The notes beneath the pieces were generated by a model. It did no database searches and was not told the origin of the DNA. It saw only the letters and a program-made list of their open reading frames with translations. 64,000 nucleotides of DNA, from NCBI GenBank assembly GCA_034439755.1, contig JAWXAZ010000031.1, positions 3,765-67,764 on the forward strand, in the 5' to 3' direction. This stretch comes from B1 sp034439755. GTDB taxonomy: Bacteria > Bacteroidota > Bacteroidia > UKL13-3. Shown here in pieces: positions 32,955-41,339 of this stretch (its first letter is position 1; each line of letters starts with the position of its first letter). Both the position numbers and the translations under genes were made by a program.

Positions 32955-33158
32955 AAGTCTAAAATTTTCTTAGGTTTTGGATAGCAAAATAATGATTTGC
33001 CGACAATTATCGATATCTTTACCGAATAAAATATTTATTTAATCTCAGGTTAATATAAATTTATACACAAGAAAAAAATATTTTGTGGAAAGCTTGTGGA
33101 AATAGCTAATGTCGCATTTTCTTACTTTGTGTTGCAGAAAGAAAAGAAGGATTTAAAG

Positions 33159-34448
33159 GTGGAAAAGAAAATTTGGTCATATATTATTCATTACCTACAC
33201 AAGCATAATGAGTTATGCCTATCGGGATTTGGTCGCTTTGCAACCCAAGTAAATGAATTTACGGTTGATCCAGTGGCCAAAAAAATTACCCCTTCACGCA
33301 AAAGAATCTATTTCCAAACAGGAGAATTTAGTCATACACCCCAATTTATCGATTTTGTTGCCACTATTACCCAAGAGGAAAAAGGGCTAATTGTTGATAA
33401 GTTGAATGTCTTTATCAAGTCCTTGTTTATCCAATTAAAAAGCAATCCTAAAACTACCATCGAGGATTTTGGAACCTTTAGGCAAAATGTGATGGGCGAT
33501 TTGGAGTTTGATTCCAATCAAACTTTATTTTTCGATGATCAATCTTTTGGATTGCAGCCCATTCATTTCGCAGCAAACTTGCTTAAGACAAAAAGAATTG
33601 TATTAGAAGCACCGGTAGAAGAGGAACTTGAGTTGACGCAAATGCGCGAATCTGCCCTCAAAGAATTGAAGGTGCTATTAGACAATGCGCGGGTAGCAGA
33701 GAGCAAAGAGAACAAACCCAACAGTAAAATTTTTCCCATTGTTGCAACCATTTTAACGCTCGTATTATTAATTAACCTAGGCTTCTTTTTATTTAGTGGT
33801 CCGGTTAACCAATTAAAACAGCATATTTCCCAAATGAACATCTTGGGCAAAACGGGCGAAATAATAGATTCTCAGCAATCTGAAACCCTGCAAGTCCCAA
33901 GCACCCCTGCTGTTATGGTTCAAGAAATTATTCGGTCTGAACCAATTACCAATTCAGATAGCCTAACCGCGCACATTGGTGCTTACCTTGGCAAAACTTC
34001 CTTTGAGCTCGATTCCTTGCAATATGCATTGGTTCAGCCCGAAATAATGGAAGCCCCCAAAGGAAGTTTGGAATTGCCTGTAGAAAATACGCCCGAACCC
34101 GTAAAGTTGGTGCCTCAATATTCGGCTGCGCAAAATCCTGTGGAAGTGATTGACCCAGGGGTGAAATATTACGATGCGCCCAACATGATGAATGTGGATG
34201 CAGCGCAAAATGGCATTGAAAAAGGCTTTTACGTTATTGCTGGTGCCTTTAAAAACAAGGGAAATGCCGAGCGTTTAAAGGATAAAATGGTTAAAAAGGG
34301 AGATAGTGCCGCAGTGGTTTTTAAGCCAAGCACCTATCCATATTATTTAGTTTCTTTTCAAAAAAGTAAGTCCTTAAATCAGGCTTTAAATATTTTGGAA
34401 AAAAAGGAGGATGCAAATCCTTCTATTTGGGTTTATTGCGCCTATTAA
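33159..34448 (+). CDS. HU-like domain, transmembrane segment and SPOR domain protein
   Basis: The 429-residue protein has an N-terminal tandem of small HU-like (CCDC81-type) domains: YIIHYLHKHNELCLSGFGRFAT..ITPSRKRIYF and a second, IKSLFIQLKSNPKTTIEDFGTFRQN. A transmembrane helix (IFPIVATILTLVLLINLGFFLF) follows near residue 190, then a 130-residue linker, and a C-terminal SPOR domain (GFYVIAGAFKNKGNAERLKDKM..YYLVSF) that binds denuded peptidoglycan glycans. This architecture is common in Bacteroidota and would link the cytoplasm, perhaps DNA, to septal peptidoglycan. Start: GTG 33159 places the HU domain at the N terminus; GTG 33096 would add 21 residues and include a TACTTTG -7-like sequence at 33123. 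Confidence 0.8.
   Translation: MEKKIWSYIIHYLHKHNELCLSGFGRFATQVNEFTVDPVAKKITPSRKRIYFQTGEFSHTPQFIDFVATITQEEKGLIVDKLNVFIKSLFIQLKSNPKTTIEDFGTFRQNVMGDLEFDSNQTLFFDDQSFGLQPIHFAANLLKTKRIVLEAPVEEELELTQMRESALKELKVLLDNARVAESKENKPNSKIFPIVATILTLVLLINLGFFLFSGPVNQLKQHISQMNILGKTGEIIDSQQSETLQVPSTPAVMVQEIIRSEPITNSDSLTAHIGAYLGKTSFELDSLQYALVQPEIMEAPKGSLELPVENTPEPVKLVPQYSAAQNPVEVIDPGVKYYDAPNMMNVDAAQNGIEKGFYVIAGAFKNKGNAERLKDKMVKKGDSAAVVFKPSTYPYYLVSFQKSKSLNQALNILEKKEDANPSIWVYCAY
33931..33945. repeat. Iterated palindromic word inside the HU/SPOR gene
   Basis: TTCGGTCTGAACCAA; coding frame ATT-CGG-TCT-GAA-CCA (IRSEP), within the linker. A close relative, TTGGTTCAGCCCGAA, lies at 34029-34043 in the same gene. Confidence 0.6.
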
Positions 34449-34502
34449 AGTGGCGGCCACCATGGGGCTTCAATGCCCTTTCATTAGAGTTAAATCCTCC
34501 AA

Positions 34503-35057
34503 TTAAAGTCTTGGTCTCCACGGCGTTTCAATGCCTTTATTTTCGAATACCAACATCCTCGATAGAACGAAAAGAAAATCGCTTAGCCTGTTCAAATAAA
34601 TTACCACCAAATCTGGAACCTCAGAGTTTGCCTGCAACAAAACCACCGTGCGTTCTGCTCTTCTGCACACACACCTTGCCACATGGCAATGCGAGGCAAG
34701 CACATTTCCACCTGGCAAAACAAAGCTCTTAAGCTCGGGCAAAACTTCATTCATTTTGTCCATTTCATGCTCCAAAACAACCACATCTTCAGGGGATAAA
34801 TCGGGCACTTTCATTTTCGATTTTTCTGGGTCGCTCGCCAAAACAGAACCTATGGTAAAAAGTCTATCCTGAATTTCGTAAATAAGAGCCTCGCGCTCGG
34901 TATTGTTTAACTGATCTTTTATGAGTCCTAAATAAGAATTTAACTCATCAACGGTACCATACGATTCAATTCTAATATGAGATTTTGGAACCCTTACACC
35001 GCCAATTAGCGAGGTTTCACCCTTGTCTCCAGTTTTTGTGTATATTTTAAATGTCAT
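34503..35057 (-). CDS. Cob(I)alamin adenosyltransferase, PduO type
   Basis: The 184-residue protein opens MTFKIYTKTGDKGETSLIGG, the ATP-binding motif of PduO-type corrinoid adenosyltransferases, followed by RIESYGTVDELNSYLG, and ends with CVCRRAERTVVLLQ and YLNRLSDFLFVLSRML. It makes adenosylcobalamin from cob(I)alamin and ATP. Start: ATG 35057; the longer frame from 35081 adds eight residues not seen in the family. It ends 54 bases before the HU/SPOR gene end (convergent) and lies 66 bases behind the DUF3078 gene. Presence implies use of B12-dependent enzymes. Confidence 0.92.
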   Translation of the reverse strand: MTFKIYTKTGDKGETSLIGGVRVPKSHIRIESYGTVDELNSYLGLIKDQLNNTEREALIYEIQDRLFTIGSVLASDPEKSKMKVPDLSPEDVVVLEHEMDKMNEVLPELKSFVLPGGNVLASHCHVARCVCRRAERTVVLLQANSEVPDLVVIYLNRLSDFLFVLSRMLVFENKGIETPWRPRL

Positions 35058-35123
35058 AAAAAAGTATGCTTTATTGCGCAATTAAGGAATAAAACATGCT
35101 TTATGAAAATAAGTTTCGAAATA

Positions 35124-36038
35124 TTATTGTCTGCTCAACGAAACTATCATACCAAGCGATAGTATTTGAGCCCACTGCAAATCTTTAGATTGATCGTAAT
35201 CTTTAATCATATTCACCTGAAAATTGGTGCTAATATATTTGGTGGCTTTAAGGGTTAAATTGGCATTTAAAATATGCACAAAAGCATTGGGCTTGTCACT
35301 TTTAAAATAATCGTAGTTAACCATATACCTGGTTTTAAAATTTACATTTTTTACCAAATCCTTGTCAAAGTTAACAATGTACTGCAACACAAACTGATTT
35401 CTCAATTTATCGCCTGCCTTTTCTAAACCATACAATTGTGCGTTAGAAATAGCAGGGTCTAAAACAATTGTTTGCCTAAGTGTTCCAACCCCCAATCGCA
35501 TCCACAAATAACTTAAAGGCTTGTACTCTAAACCCACCGATGTAGTGATGTAAGCCGGGGCCATAAAGTTAGAAATAAGCGAATCTAAGGTATTATCCAC
35601 CGTACTCTTGGTTTTATAATCAAAACCTTCTCTAAATTGGGTTAAGAAGTTTAACGACCCAAAAATATTCCATTTCGAATTTAAAATATAACCTGCCTTT
35701 AAATCATAAAATAACCTATCGGCATTTTTTCTTCTAATGGTCTTATTGCTGTTTTCACTTTTATTATCCTGAAAACCCAATTGCATTTGCAAATCACTGT
35801 TAAAATCCCAGTTTTCGGTTTTGTGCTTTACGCCATAATTTACAAACCAGCCAAAAGCAAAACTGCTTACACCTCCACCGGTCCAATTGTCGCTAAAAGT
35901 CGATTGGTTCAAGGTAAAACCAAATTGGAAATTATGCTTAAATAAGCGTTCCTTGAGATTGTTATCTGCACTGTCTGTTTGTGCAATGGCAATTCCAATA
36001 TAAGCCAAAAATAGCACGGTAAGTAATATTTTCTTCAT
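35124..36038 (-). CDS. DUF3078 outer-membrane beta-barrel protein
   Basis: The 304-residue protein has a signal peptide (MKKILLTVLFLAYIGIAIAQ) and then FQFGFTLNQSTFSDNWTGGGVSSFAFGWFVNYGVKHK, the DUF3078 signature with N-x-x-x-x-x-NWxGGG. The remainder is strands alternating aromatic/polar residues, ending in an outer-membrane-like LGMIVSLSRQ. Members are Bacteroidota porin-like proteins without assigned function. Four bases separate its start from the cysteine desulfurase stop, so it is part of the leftward run map-speB-nifS-DUF3078. Confidence 0.87.
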   Translation of the reverse strand: MKKILLTVLFLAYIGIAIAQTDSADNNLKERLFKHNFQFGFTLNQSTFSDNWTGGGVSSFAFGWFVNYGVKHKTENWDFNSDLQMQLGFQDNKSENSNKTIRRKNADRLFYDLKAGYILNSKWNIFGSLNFLTQFREGFDYKTKSTVDNTLDSLISNFMAPAYITTSVGLEYKPLSYLWMRLGVGTLRQTIVLDPAISNAQLYGLEKAGDKLRNQFVLQYIVNFDKDLVKNVNFKTRYMVNYDYFKSDKPNAFVHILNANLTLKATKYISTNFQVNMIKDYDQSKDLQWAQILSLGMIVSLSRQ

Positions 36039-36042
36039 ATAT

Positions 36043-37188
36043 TTAATTAGATTGGGTTTGGTTAATTTTTAACATCGCACATAATTGTGTTACCACATAA
36101 TCCACTTCCTCTTGGGTGTTTTGTTTGCCAAATGAGAACCTAATACAGGGTCTGTCTGAACCAATATTTAAGGCGGTTAGTACGTGTGATCCCACATTTG
36201 AACCTGATGAACAAGCGCTTCCACCAGAGGCCGAAATGCCCGCTATATCAAGTTTAAATAACATCATCTCGGCAATGGGTGTAGGAGGGAAGTTCACGCT
36301 TAAAACCGTATACAAAGAGCTTCCTTCTGGATCGCCATTAAACAGAACTCCCGGAATATGCTTCTTAAGCTCGTTCATCATATAAGACTTGAGCGATTGA
36401 ATTTTTAACTTGTCTTGATCTAAATTTGCACACGATATTTCAAGTGCTTTTGCTAAGCCCACAATTCCATAAACATTCTCTGTTCCTCCGCGCATGTTGC
36501 GTTCTTGTGATCCGCCAGTTATCAATGGCGTAATGCGCAACTTGCTATTAATGTAAATAAAGCCAACGCCTTTTGGACCATTGAATTTATGTGCACCACA
36601 AGCTAAAAAAGTTACAGGTGTTTTCACTAAATCAAAAGCATAATGTCCCATCGTTTGCACCGTGTCGCACTGTAATAAAGCATTGTATTGACTGCATAAT
36701 TGGGCCACTTTGTCTATGTCTATCATATTGCCAATTTCATTGTTGGCATGCATTAAACAGACTAGTGTATTGGCATTATTTTGCAATAAATTTTCGAGGT
36801 GCAAAAGGTCAATATGTCCATTGGGTAACAAGTTTACGAGGTAACTTTTTACTTCACCCTTTTTACATACTTCTTCAATGGTATGACTTACAGCATGGTG
36901 TTCGATGGCCGAAGAAATAATGTTTTTTACACCTAAATCGAGCACCGATTTTCTGATAGCCATGTTGTCGGCTTCGGTACCTCCGCTGGTGAAAAATATT
37001 TCACCCGGACTGCAATTTAAAAGGCTCGCCACTTTCTTTCTGGCTTCTTCTACATGGGTTCTAACAATTCTACCATGTGCGTGTGTTGAAGATGGATTGC
37101 CATACTCTTCCCGCATCATCTGAGTCATCATCTCAATGACTTCTGAATTCATGGGCGTGGTAGCGGCATTATCAAAATAGACCTTCAT
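36043..37188 (-). CDS. Cysteine desulfurase (NifS/IscS family)
   Basis: PLP enzyme that removes sulfur from cysteine for iron-sulfur cluster or thionucleoside assembly. The 381-residue protein starts MKVYFDNAATTPM and has FFTSGGTEADNMAI, the PLP-lysine motif ACGAHKFNGPKGVGF (Lys201), and the persulfide loop SGGSACSSGSNVGSHVL (Cys326). No iscU or scaffold gene is adjacent, so the partner cannot be told; it could also provide the sulfur for MoaD. Fourth in the leftward run from map. Confidence 0.93.
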   Translation of the reverse strand: MKVYFDNAATTPMNSEVIEMMTQMMREEYGNPSSTHAHGRIVRTHVEEARKKVASLLNCSPGEIFFTSGGTEADNMAIRKSVLDLGVKNIISSAIEHHAVSHTIEEVCKKGEVKSYLVNLLPNGHIDLLHLENLLQNNANTLVCLMHANNEIGNMIDIDKVAQLCSQYNALLQCDTVQTMGHYAFDLVKTPVTFLACGAHKFNGPKGVGFIYINSKLRITPLITGGSQERNMRGGTENVYGIVGLAKALEISCANLDQDKLKIQSLKSYMMNELKKHIPGVLFNGDPEGSSLYTVLSVNFPPTPIAEMMLFKLDIAGISASGGSACSSGSNVGSHVLTALNIGSDRPCIRFSFGKQNTQEEVDYVVTQLCAMLKINQTQSN

Positions 37189-37201
37189 AAGGCAATTATA
37201 T

Positions 37202-38086
37202 TTATTTTAAAGTTTGAAAACCAATTAATTTGTAAACTAATTTGGCCATGGTAAATTCGGTTAAAATATTTCCCTTAACAGGAGCAATTTCAACTACATC
37301 AAATCCAACCACATTTCTTTTGGCAAATACTTCCTTTAAAAAGCTCAAGGTTTCGTGCCATAACATGCCGTTTGGTTCAGCCGTACCTACTGCAGGCACA
37401 ATGCTTGGATCAAAACCATCTGCATCTATGCTAATATAAACATTCTCGCCAAGCGTTTTTAAAGCCTCTTTGGCCCAATTAGCGTTAGCCCTCACTTGGT
37501 GGGCATAAAAGGTATGAATATTGGCGCTGTCTTTAATCATTTGCGATTCTTCAATGCATTGCGCCCTAATGCCAATTTGTGTTAAAGGCACTTCCAAATC
37601 GTGCACCCTGGCCATTACCGAAGCATGAGAATATTTGTTGCCATTGTATTCCTGTCTTAAATCACTGTGTGCATCAATTTGCAAAACATGAACATCGGGA
37701 ACAAATTTTTTCACGGCCCTCACCGTTCCGTATGTAATGGTATGCTCTGCTCCAAGGGTAATTGGAAACTTATTGTCGGCCATTAAACGATTGGTGTGTT
37801 TCTCAATATGTTTTATCGCTTTTAAATCGTGTAAGCCTTTAAAATTCATAGGAGGCAAGGTGCAAATGCCACCTTTTAAATAACTTTCCTGATCCAATTC
37901 CTCATCGTACAACTCCACAAATTGAGAGGCTTTAAGAATGGCAGACGGACCTTTATCGCTTCCAGCTAAATACGAAGAGGTGTATTCGTAAGGCGCAGAT
38001 TGTATCACATATTTAGACAAGTCATACGCATAATACGCTTCATCTTCTATGGCTAAGAAGTTTTTCTTTTTGTTATAAAATTTCAT
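37202..38086 (-). CDS. Agmatinase/arginase-family ureohydrolase
   Basis: The 294-residue protein has the binuclear Mn ligands in LGAEHTITYG, LQIDAHSDLRQEY and ISIDADGFDPSIVP, and the C-terminal GFDVVEIAP region. Agmatinase (agmatine to putrescine and urea) is the usual role for Bacteroidota genes of this size. It lies 17 bases behind map and 13 bases before the desulfurase. The specific guanidino substrate is not certain, since formiminoglutamase and arginase share these motifs. Confidence 0.86.
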   Translation of the reverse strand: MKFYNKKKNFLAIEDEAYYAYDLSKYVIQSAPYEYTSSYLAGSDKGPSAILKASQFVELYDEELDQESYLKGGICTLPPMNFKGLHDLKAIKHIEKHTNRLMADNKFPITLGAEHTITYGTVRAVKKFVPDVHVLQIDAHSDLRQEYNGNKYSHASVMARVHDLEVPLTQIGIRAQCIEESQMIKDSANIHTFYAHQVRANANWAKEALKTLGENVYISIDADGFDPSIVPAVGTAEPNGMLWHETLSFLKEVFAKRNVVGFDVVEIAPVKGNILTEFTMAKLVYKLIGFQTLK

Positions 38087-38103
38087 TTTTGTGAGATTGC
38101 TAT

Positions 38104-38910
38104 TTAAAATACAGATTCTGGAATTTCAAATTCATGATCTATATCGGTTAATACAAATGGATTTGCTTTGGTTACGCAAATGGTATGCTCAAATTGAGCC
38201 GATAATTTTCCGTCAATGGTCCTGGCTGTCCAACCATCTTTCTTATCTACTTTTGCCCTAGCTTTTCCAGCATTTATCATGGGTTCAATCGTAAAAATCA
38301 TTCCTGGTTGTAGAATTGGGCCAGTATTTTTATCTGCTATGTGACAAACTTCTGGCTCTTCATGAAATTTTATACCCACCCCATGACCGCAAAATTCGTA
38401 TACCGTGCTATAGCCAAAAGAGCTAGCATACTTGTTAATTTCATAGCCAATATTATTTAGGTAATTTCCAGAAAAGCACTGTCTGATCCCAATGGCGAGG
38501 CACTCCTTTGTTACTTCTACTAATTTTTTGGCATGCTCGGAAACGTTTCCAACTAAAAAGGTTTTTGAGGTATCGCCAAAGAATCCGTTTACAATGGTGG
38601 TTACATCTACATTCACAATGTCGCCATCGCGCAACTCATATTTGCCTGGTATGCCATGACAAATTACATCGTTTACAGAAATGCAACTTTCTTTGGTATA
38701 GCCATGATATCCTAAGGTTGCAGGCTTTGCCTTTTGAGAAAGCATATAGTCTGTGCAAATTTTATTGAGAAATTCTGTGCTAACACCTGGCTTAACATAA
38801 GGTGCTACAACGTTTAAAGTCTGGGCAGCAATGATGCTGCTATTTCTTATTCCCTCAATTTGCTCGGGAGTCTTAATAATGATTTTGCTCTTGGTGTCGC
38901 GAAATGCCAA
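38104..38910 (-). CDS. map: Methionine aminopeptidase, type I
   Basis: MetAP removes the initiator methionine from nascent proteins. The 268-residue protein contains HGYTKESCISVNDVICHGIPG, the metal-ligand Asp pair in DVTTIVNGFFGDTSKTF, the ligand His in FCGHGVGIKFHEEP, and the Glu ligands in IFTIEPMI and QFEHTICV. The expected length and all ligands are present. The gene is the first of a leftward run ending with the adenosyltransferase; two hairpins separate it from the HPt gene. Confidence 0.95.
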   Translation of the reverse strand: MAFRDTKSKIIIKTPEQIEGIRNSSIIAAQTLNVVAPYVKPGVSTEFLNKICTDYMLSQKAKPATLGYHGYTKESCISVNDVICHGIPGKYELRDGDIVNVDVTTIVNGFFGDTSKTFLVGNVSEHAKKLVEVTKECLAIGIRQCFSGNYLNNIGYEINKYASSFGYSTVYEFCGHGVGIKFHEEPEVCHIADKNTGPILQPGMIFTIEPMINAGKARAKVDKKDGWTARTIDGKLSAQFEHTICVTKANPFVLTDIDHEFEIPESVF

Positions 38911-38956
38911 AGTATTTAAAATTAATTGGCAAAAGTAAGTTTTTTAAGGAAAATAA

Positions 38957-39000
38957 TTTTGTGAGAATATCACAAAAGTGGCTTCACTTCTGGTGAGGCC
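38957..39000. promoter_or_regulatory. Two adjacent inverted repeats between map and the HPt gene
   Basis: TTTTGTGA and TCACAAAA (38957-38977, loop GAATA) form a perfect palindrome; its core TGTGA-N5-TCACA resembles a CRP/FNR-type site but with spacing one shorter than CRP. GGCTTCAC and GTGAGGCC (38980-39000) form a second stem. Read leftwards, the pair is a G/C stem followed by a T-rich stretch, so it may be a terminator for the HPt gene instead. Confidence 0.35.
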
Positions 39001-39068
39001 GCTTTGAGTAAAAAAAAAGTTCAAAATTTCCTAAGAGAATGTTTCCATTAATTAGGATTAACTACTTC

Positions 39069-39422
39069 TTAAATCGAGGCAAGAATTTCCCTTATTTCAA
39101 TAATTGACTCGTCAACTAAAACAGTTACTCGTTCAATTAATTCTGGCAATTCGGAGGTATTATAATGCTCTTTTCCATAAGCCTCTAGCACCCTTATTTT
39201 GTTGAACAATTCGTTTGCGCCAAGCATTTGAATGGGTGCTTTCATTTTGTGCGCAAGGTGTCCAATGCTTTCAAAATCATTTTTTGCAAGCAAATCTTTA
39301 AATAATACCGCCTCATTAGCAGTTGAATTTATATATAATTCGAGCATTTCTTTGATAAAATTATTATCACCACCCGAAATTTCTTTTAAATAAGTTAAGT
39401 CAATTGTATTTGCCATTTTCAA
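39069..39422 (-). CDS. Histidine phosphotransfer (HPt) domain protein
   Basis: The 117-residue all-helical protein contains the HPt phosphoacceptor motif GHLAHKMKAPIQMLGA (AHKLKGxxxxxGA pattern with His at HKMK) and no other domain. It would relay phosphate between a receiver domain of a hybrid kinase and a response regulator. No kinase or receiver gene is next to it. Two Met residues occur at the start; the third residue (MANTID) is as likely as the first. Orphan phosphorelay part. Confidence 0.85.
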   Translation of the reverse strand: MKMANTIDLTYLKEISGGDNNFIKEMLELYINSTANEAVLFKDLLAKNDFESIGHLAHKMKAPIQMLGANELFNKIRVLEAYGKEHYNTSELPELIERVTVLVDESIIEIREILASI

Positions 39423-39482
39423 ATATTTTAAACAAAACTATGCAAAAAAACAATTTAATTGCATAACAAAATTTACAGTCTA

Positions 39483-40256
39483 ATGGAGAAAGGAATTTGT
39501 CTACTTAGTTTGGTGCCTTTGCGCGCTGGGCCGTCGAGCACAAGTGAATTGGTTACGCAATTGTTATTTGGCGAAAGTTACGAAATAATTGAAAGGCATA
39601 ATGATTGGGTAAAAATTACCACCACATCCGAGAATTATATTGCTTGGATCAGCCAGAATCAAGTTTCTGCTTGGGATCAATCGAGCGAAAATGTACTTCT
39701 ATTGCGCAATTTCCCTTTCACAATTGCCTCAAACCAAATAAATAATACACCGCTTTATCTTTTGCCCGGAAGCATTTTGCATAATTTAAAGTTTGATGTA
39801 AGTGCTTCTACTTTTGAAATAAATCAAAATGTGTATGATATAAGTTTAGGTTTAGACGATATCAGAAGTTTACATTTTCAAGAAATTGGTCTGTATGCTA
39901 CTTTATTTCTAAAGTCGCCTTACCTTTGGGGTGGAAGATCTATGTGGGGCATTGATTGTTCTGGCTACACCCAATTAGTTTATAAGGCTATTGGGGTGCA
40001 ATTGCCAAGAGACGCCTATCAACAAGCCGAATGTGGCCAATTTGTTGATTTTGTGAATGAGTCGAAATTGGGTGATTTGGCTTTTTTTGAAAATGAAAGT
40101 GGCAAAATATCCCATGTAGGAATGATACTCGAGCCAGGCGAAATTATCCATTCTAGTGGCATGGTGCGGAGGGATGTAATAGATAGTTATGGGATTTTTG
40201 ATGAGAAATTGGGTAAGCATACCCATAAACTCAAATGCGTTAAACGAATCATATAA
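39483..40256 (+). CDS. NlpC/P60 (C40) peptidase with SH3-like N-terminal domains
   Basis: The 257-residue protein has two SH3-like regions (EKGICLLSLVPLRAGPS..WVKITTT; about residue 60-120) and a C-terminal NlpC/P60 domain: catalytic Cys159 in GIDCSGYTQLVYKAIG, His211 in KISHVGMILEPG, and IIHSSGMVRRDVI. Enzymes of this type cut cell-wall peptides at D-Glu-mDAP; Bacteroidota have cytoplasmic and periplasmic versions. No signal peptide is visible, so it may recycle peptides in the cytoplasm. Start: ATG 39483; the open frame reaching back to a TTG at 39459 is less likely. Confidence 0.87.
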   Translation: MEKGICLLSLVPLRAGPSSTSELVTQLLFGESYEIIERHNDWVKITTTSENYIAWISQNQVSAWDQSSENVLLLRNFPFTIASNQINNTPLYLLPGSILHNLKFDVSASTFEINQNVYDISLGLDDIRSLHFQEIGLYATLFLKSPYLWGGRSMWGIDCSGYTQLVYKAIGVQLPRDAYQQAECGQFVDFVNESKLGDLAFFENESGKISHVGMILEPGEIIHSSGMVRRDVIDSYGIFDEKLGKHTHKLKCVKRII

Positions 40257-40308
40257 AACAAAAACAAGGACAGCTTGTTAAAACAAACACAATATAAAAA
40301 TAAACATT

Positions 40309-40779
40309 ATGGCATTAAAAGTAGGAGACAAAGCTCCATCATTCAAACTAGTAGATTCAGACAAAAACGAAGTTTCACTAGAAAATTTTAAAGGTAAAAA
40401 CCTTATTTTACATTTCTTTCCAGCTTCCTTTACTGGCGTTTGTACCACACAACTTTGTACGGTAAGAGATGCCATTAGCTTATACCACAATGATAAAAGT
40501 GAGGTAGTGGCTGTTTCGGTAGATCTTCCTTTTACCTTAGCTAAGTTCAAAGAATTGCAAAACTTAAACTTTACCTTGCTTTCAGATTTTAACAAAGAAG
40601 CATCTACTGCTTATGGTGCTATTTATGAGTCGTGGATCCTTGGTTTAAAAGGCGTAAGCAAACGCTCTGCTTTTGTGATCGACAAAGAAGGTGTTATTCA
40701 ATATGCAGAGGTATTAGAAAGCGCGGGAGATTTACCAAATTTTGAGGCCATTAATGCTACATTAGCTGGCTTAGCATAA
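40309..40779 (+). CDS. Peroxiredoxin, PrxQ/BCP-like (CX4C)
   Basis: A 156-residue thioredoxin-fold protein with peroxidatic Cys45 in FFPASFTGVCTTQLC and a second Cys50 five residues later, the CX4C spacing of PrxQ/BCP enzymes, which form an intramolecular disulfide. WILGLKGVSKRSAFVIDKEGVI matches the C-terminal part. It reduces peroxides using thioredoxin. Gene is 52 bases behind the NlpC/P60 gene and could share its transcript; the tRNA-Arg promoter follows. Confidence 0.9.
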   Translation: MALKVGDKAPSFKLVDSDKNEVSLENFKGKNLILHFFPASFTGVCTTQLCTVRDAISLYHNDKSEVVAVSVDLPFTLAKFKELQNLNFTLLSDFNKEASTAYGAIYESWILGLKGVSKRSAFVIDKEGVIQYAEVLESAGDLPNFEAINATLAGLA

Positions 40780-40827
40780 ATTAGTGGCTTGTAAAACAGA
40801 TAGGTTCAGAAAAAAATAATTGTCAAT

Positions 40828-40857
40828 TTGTTTTATTAGGTTCTTTGCCTACATTTG
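40828..40857 (+). promoter_or_regulatory. Promoter of tRNA-Arg (TTG-N19-TACATTTG)
   Basis: TTG at 40828-40830 and TACATTTG at 40850-40857 fit the Bacteroidota consensus, with transcription expected near 40862, eight bases before the mature tRNA. Confidence 0.8.
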
Positions 40858-40869
40858 CAGCCCACTAAG

Positions 40870-40943
40870 GGTTTCGTAGCTCAATTGAATAGAGCATCTG
40901 ACTACGGATCAGAAGGTTATAGGTTTGAATCCTATCGAGACCA
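40870..40943 (+). tRNA. tRNA-Arg (anticodon ACG)
   Basis: Folds as a complete cloverleaf: acceptor GGTTTCG/CGAGACC (one G-U), D stem GCTC/GAGC, anticodon stem TCTGA/TCAGA with loop CTACGGA (ACG), T stem ATAGG/CCTAT. The 3' CCA is not encoded. A34 would be edited to inosine, so it reads CGU, CGC and CGA. Confidence 0.96.
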
Positions 40944-40945
40944 CA

Positions 40946-40980
40946 AAGCCCCCTAGAGTGATAAACTTGAAGGGGCTTTT
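40946..40980 (+). terminator. Hairpin terminator between the two tRNAs
   Basis: AAGCCCC (40947-40953) pairs with GGGGCTT (40971-40977), then T tract to 40980. It ends one base before the first base of tRNA-Leu. Confidence 0.75.
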
Positions 40981-40981
40981 T

Positions 40982-41065
40982 GCCCAGATGGCGGAATTGG
41001 TAGACGCGCTGGTCTCAAACACCAGTGAGCTCACCCTCGTGCCGGTTCGACCCCGGCTCTGGGTA
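40982..41065 (+). tRNA. tRNA-Leu (anticodon CAA)
   Basis: Cloverleaf with acceptor GCCCAGA/TCTGGGT (terminal G-U), anticodon stem CTGGT/ACCAG with loop CTCAAAC (CAA), a long variable arm TGAGCTCACCCTCGTG as in class II tRNAs, and T stem GCCGG/CCGGC with TTCGACC. CCA is not encoded. Its promoter must lie upstream of, or be shared with, tRNA-Arg. Confidence 0.96.
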
Positions 41066-41090
41066 CAAAAAGAAGGTGAGAAAAACACAA

Positions 41091-41122
41091 AAAAAAAGCA
41101 TCCCTCGGGGTGCTTTTTTTTT
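41091..41122 (+). terminator. Hairpin terminator after tRNA-Leu
   Basis: AAAGCATCCC (41095-41104) pairs with GGGGTGCTTT through a TC loop, with one G-U pair, and is followed by a T run to 41122. Confidence 0.85.
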
Positions 41123-41339
41123 GCTTAAAAATTCCACAATTCAGTGCTTTTAATTCACTCTATTATACCTTTCCTTTAATTGATTTAGTTAAAAATGTCA
41201 ATTTGATTTTAGCATGGTAAATGCCGAAAGACAAGATTTTTAGTCATAAGATTTTTGGATTATTACATATTGTGTGTCGGTATAATTTTGCTGTTTGGTT
41301 TGCAGTTAAATAGTATCTTCGCATTTCGATTCAAATTTC

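Noticed and set aside
34427..34732. A 101-codon open frame over the adenosyltransferase
   Set aside because: Antisense to a confident gene with no recognisable motifs.
38957..38977. A true CRP site
   Set aside because: The spacing between TGTGA and TCACA is five, not six, and no other such site was seen; kept only as a weak regulatory candidate.
40925..41128. A 67-codon open frame over the tRNA region
   Set aside because: It runs through tRNA-Leu and two terminators; composition is that of the RNA genes.
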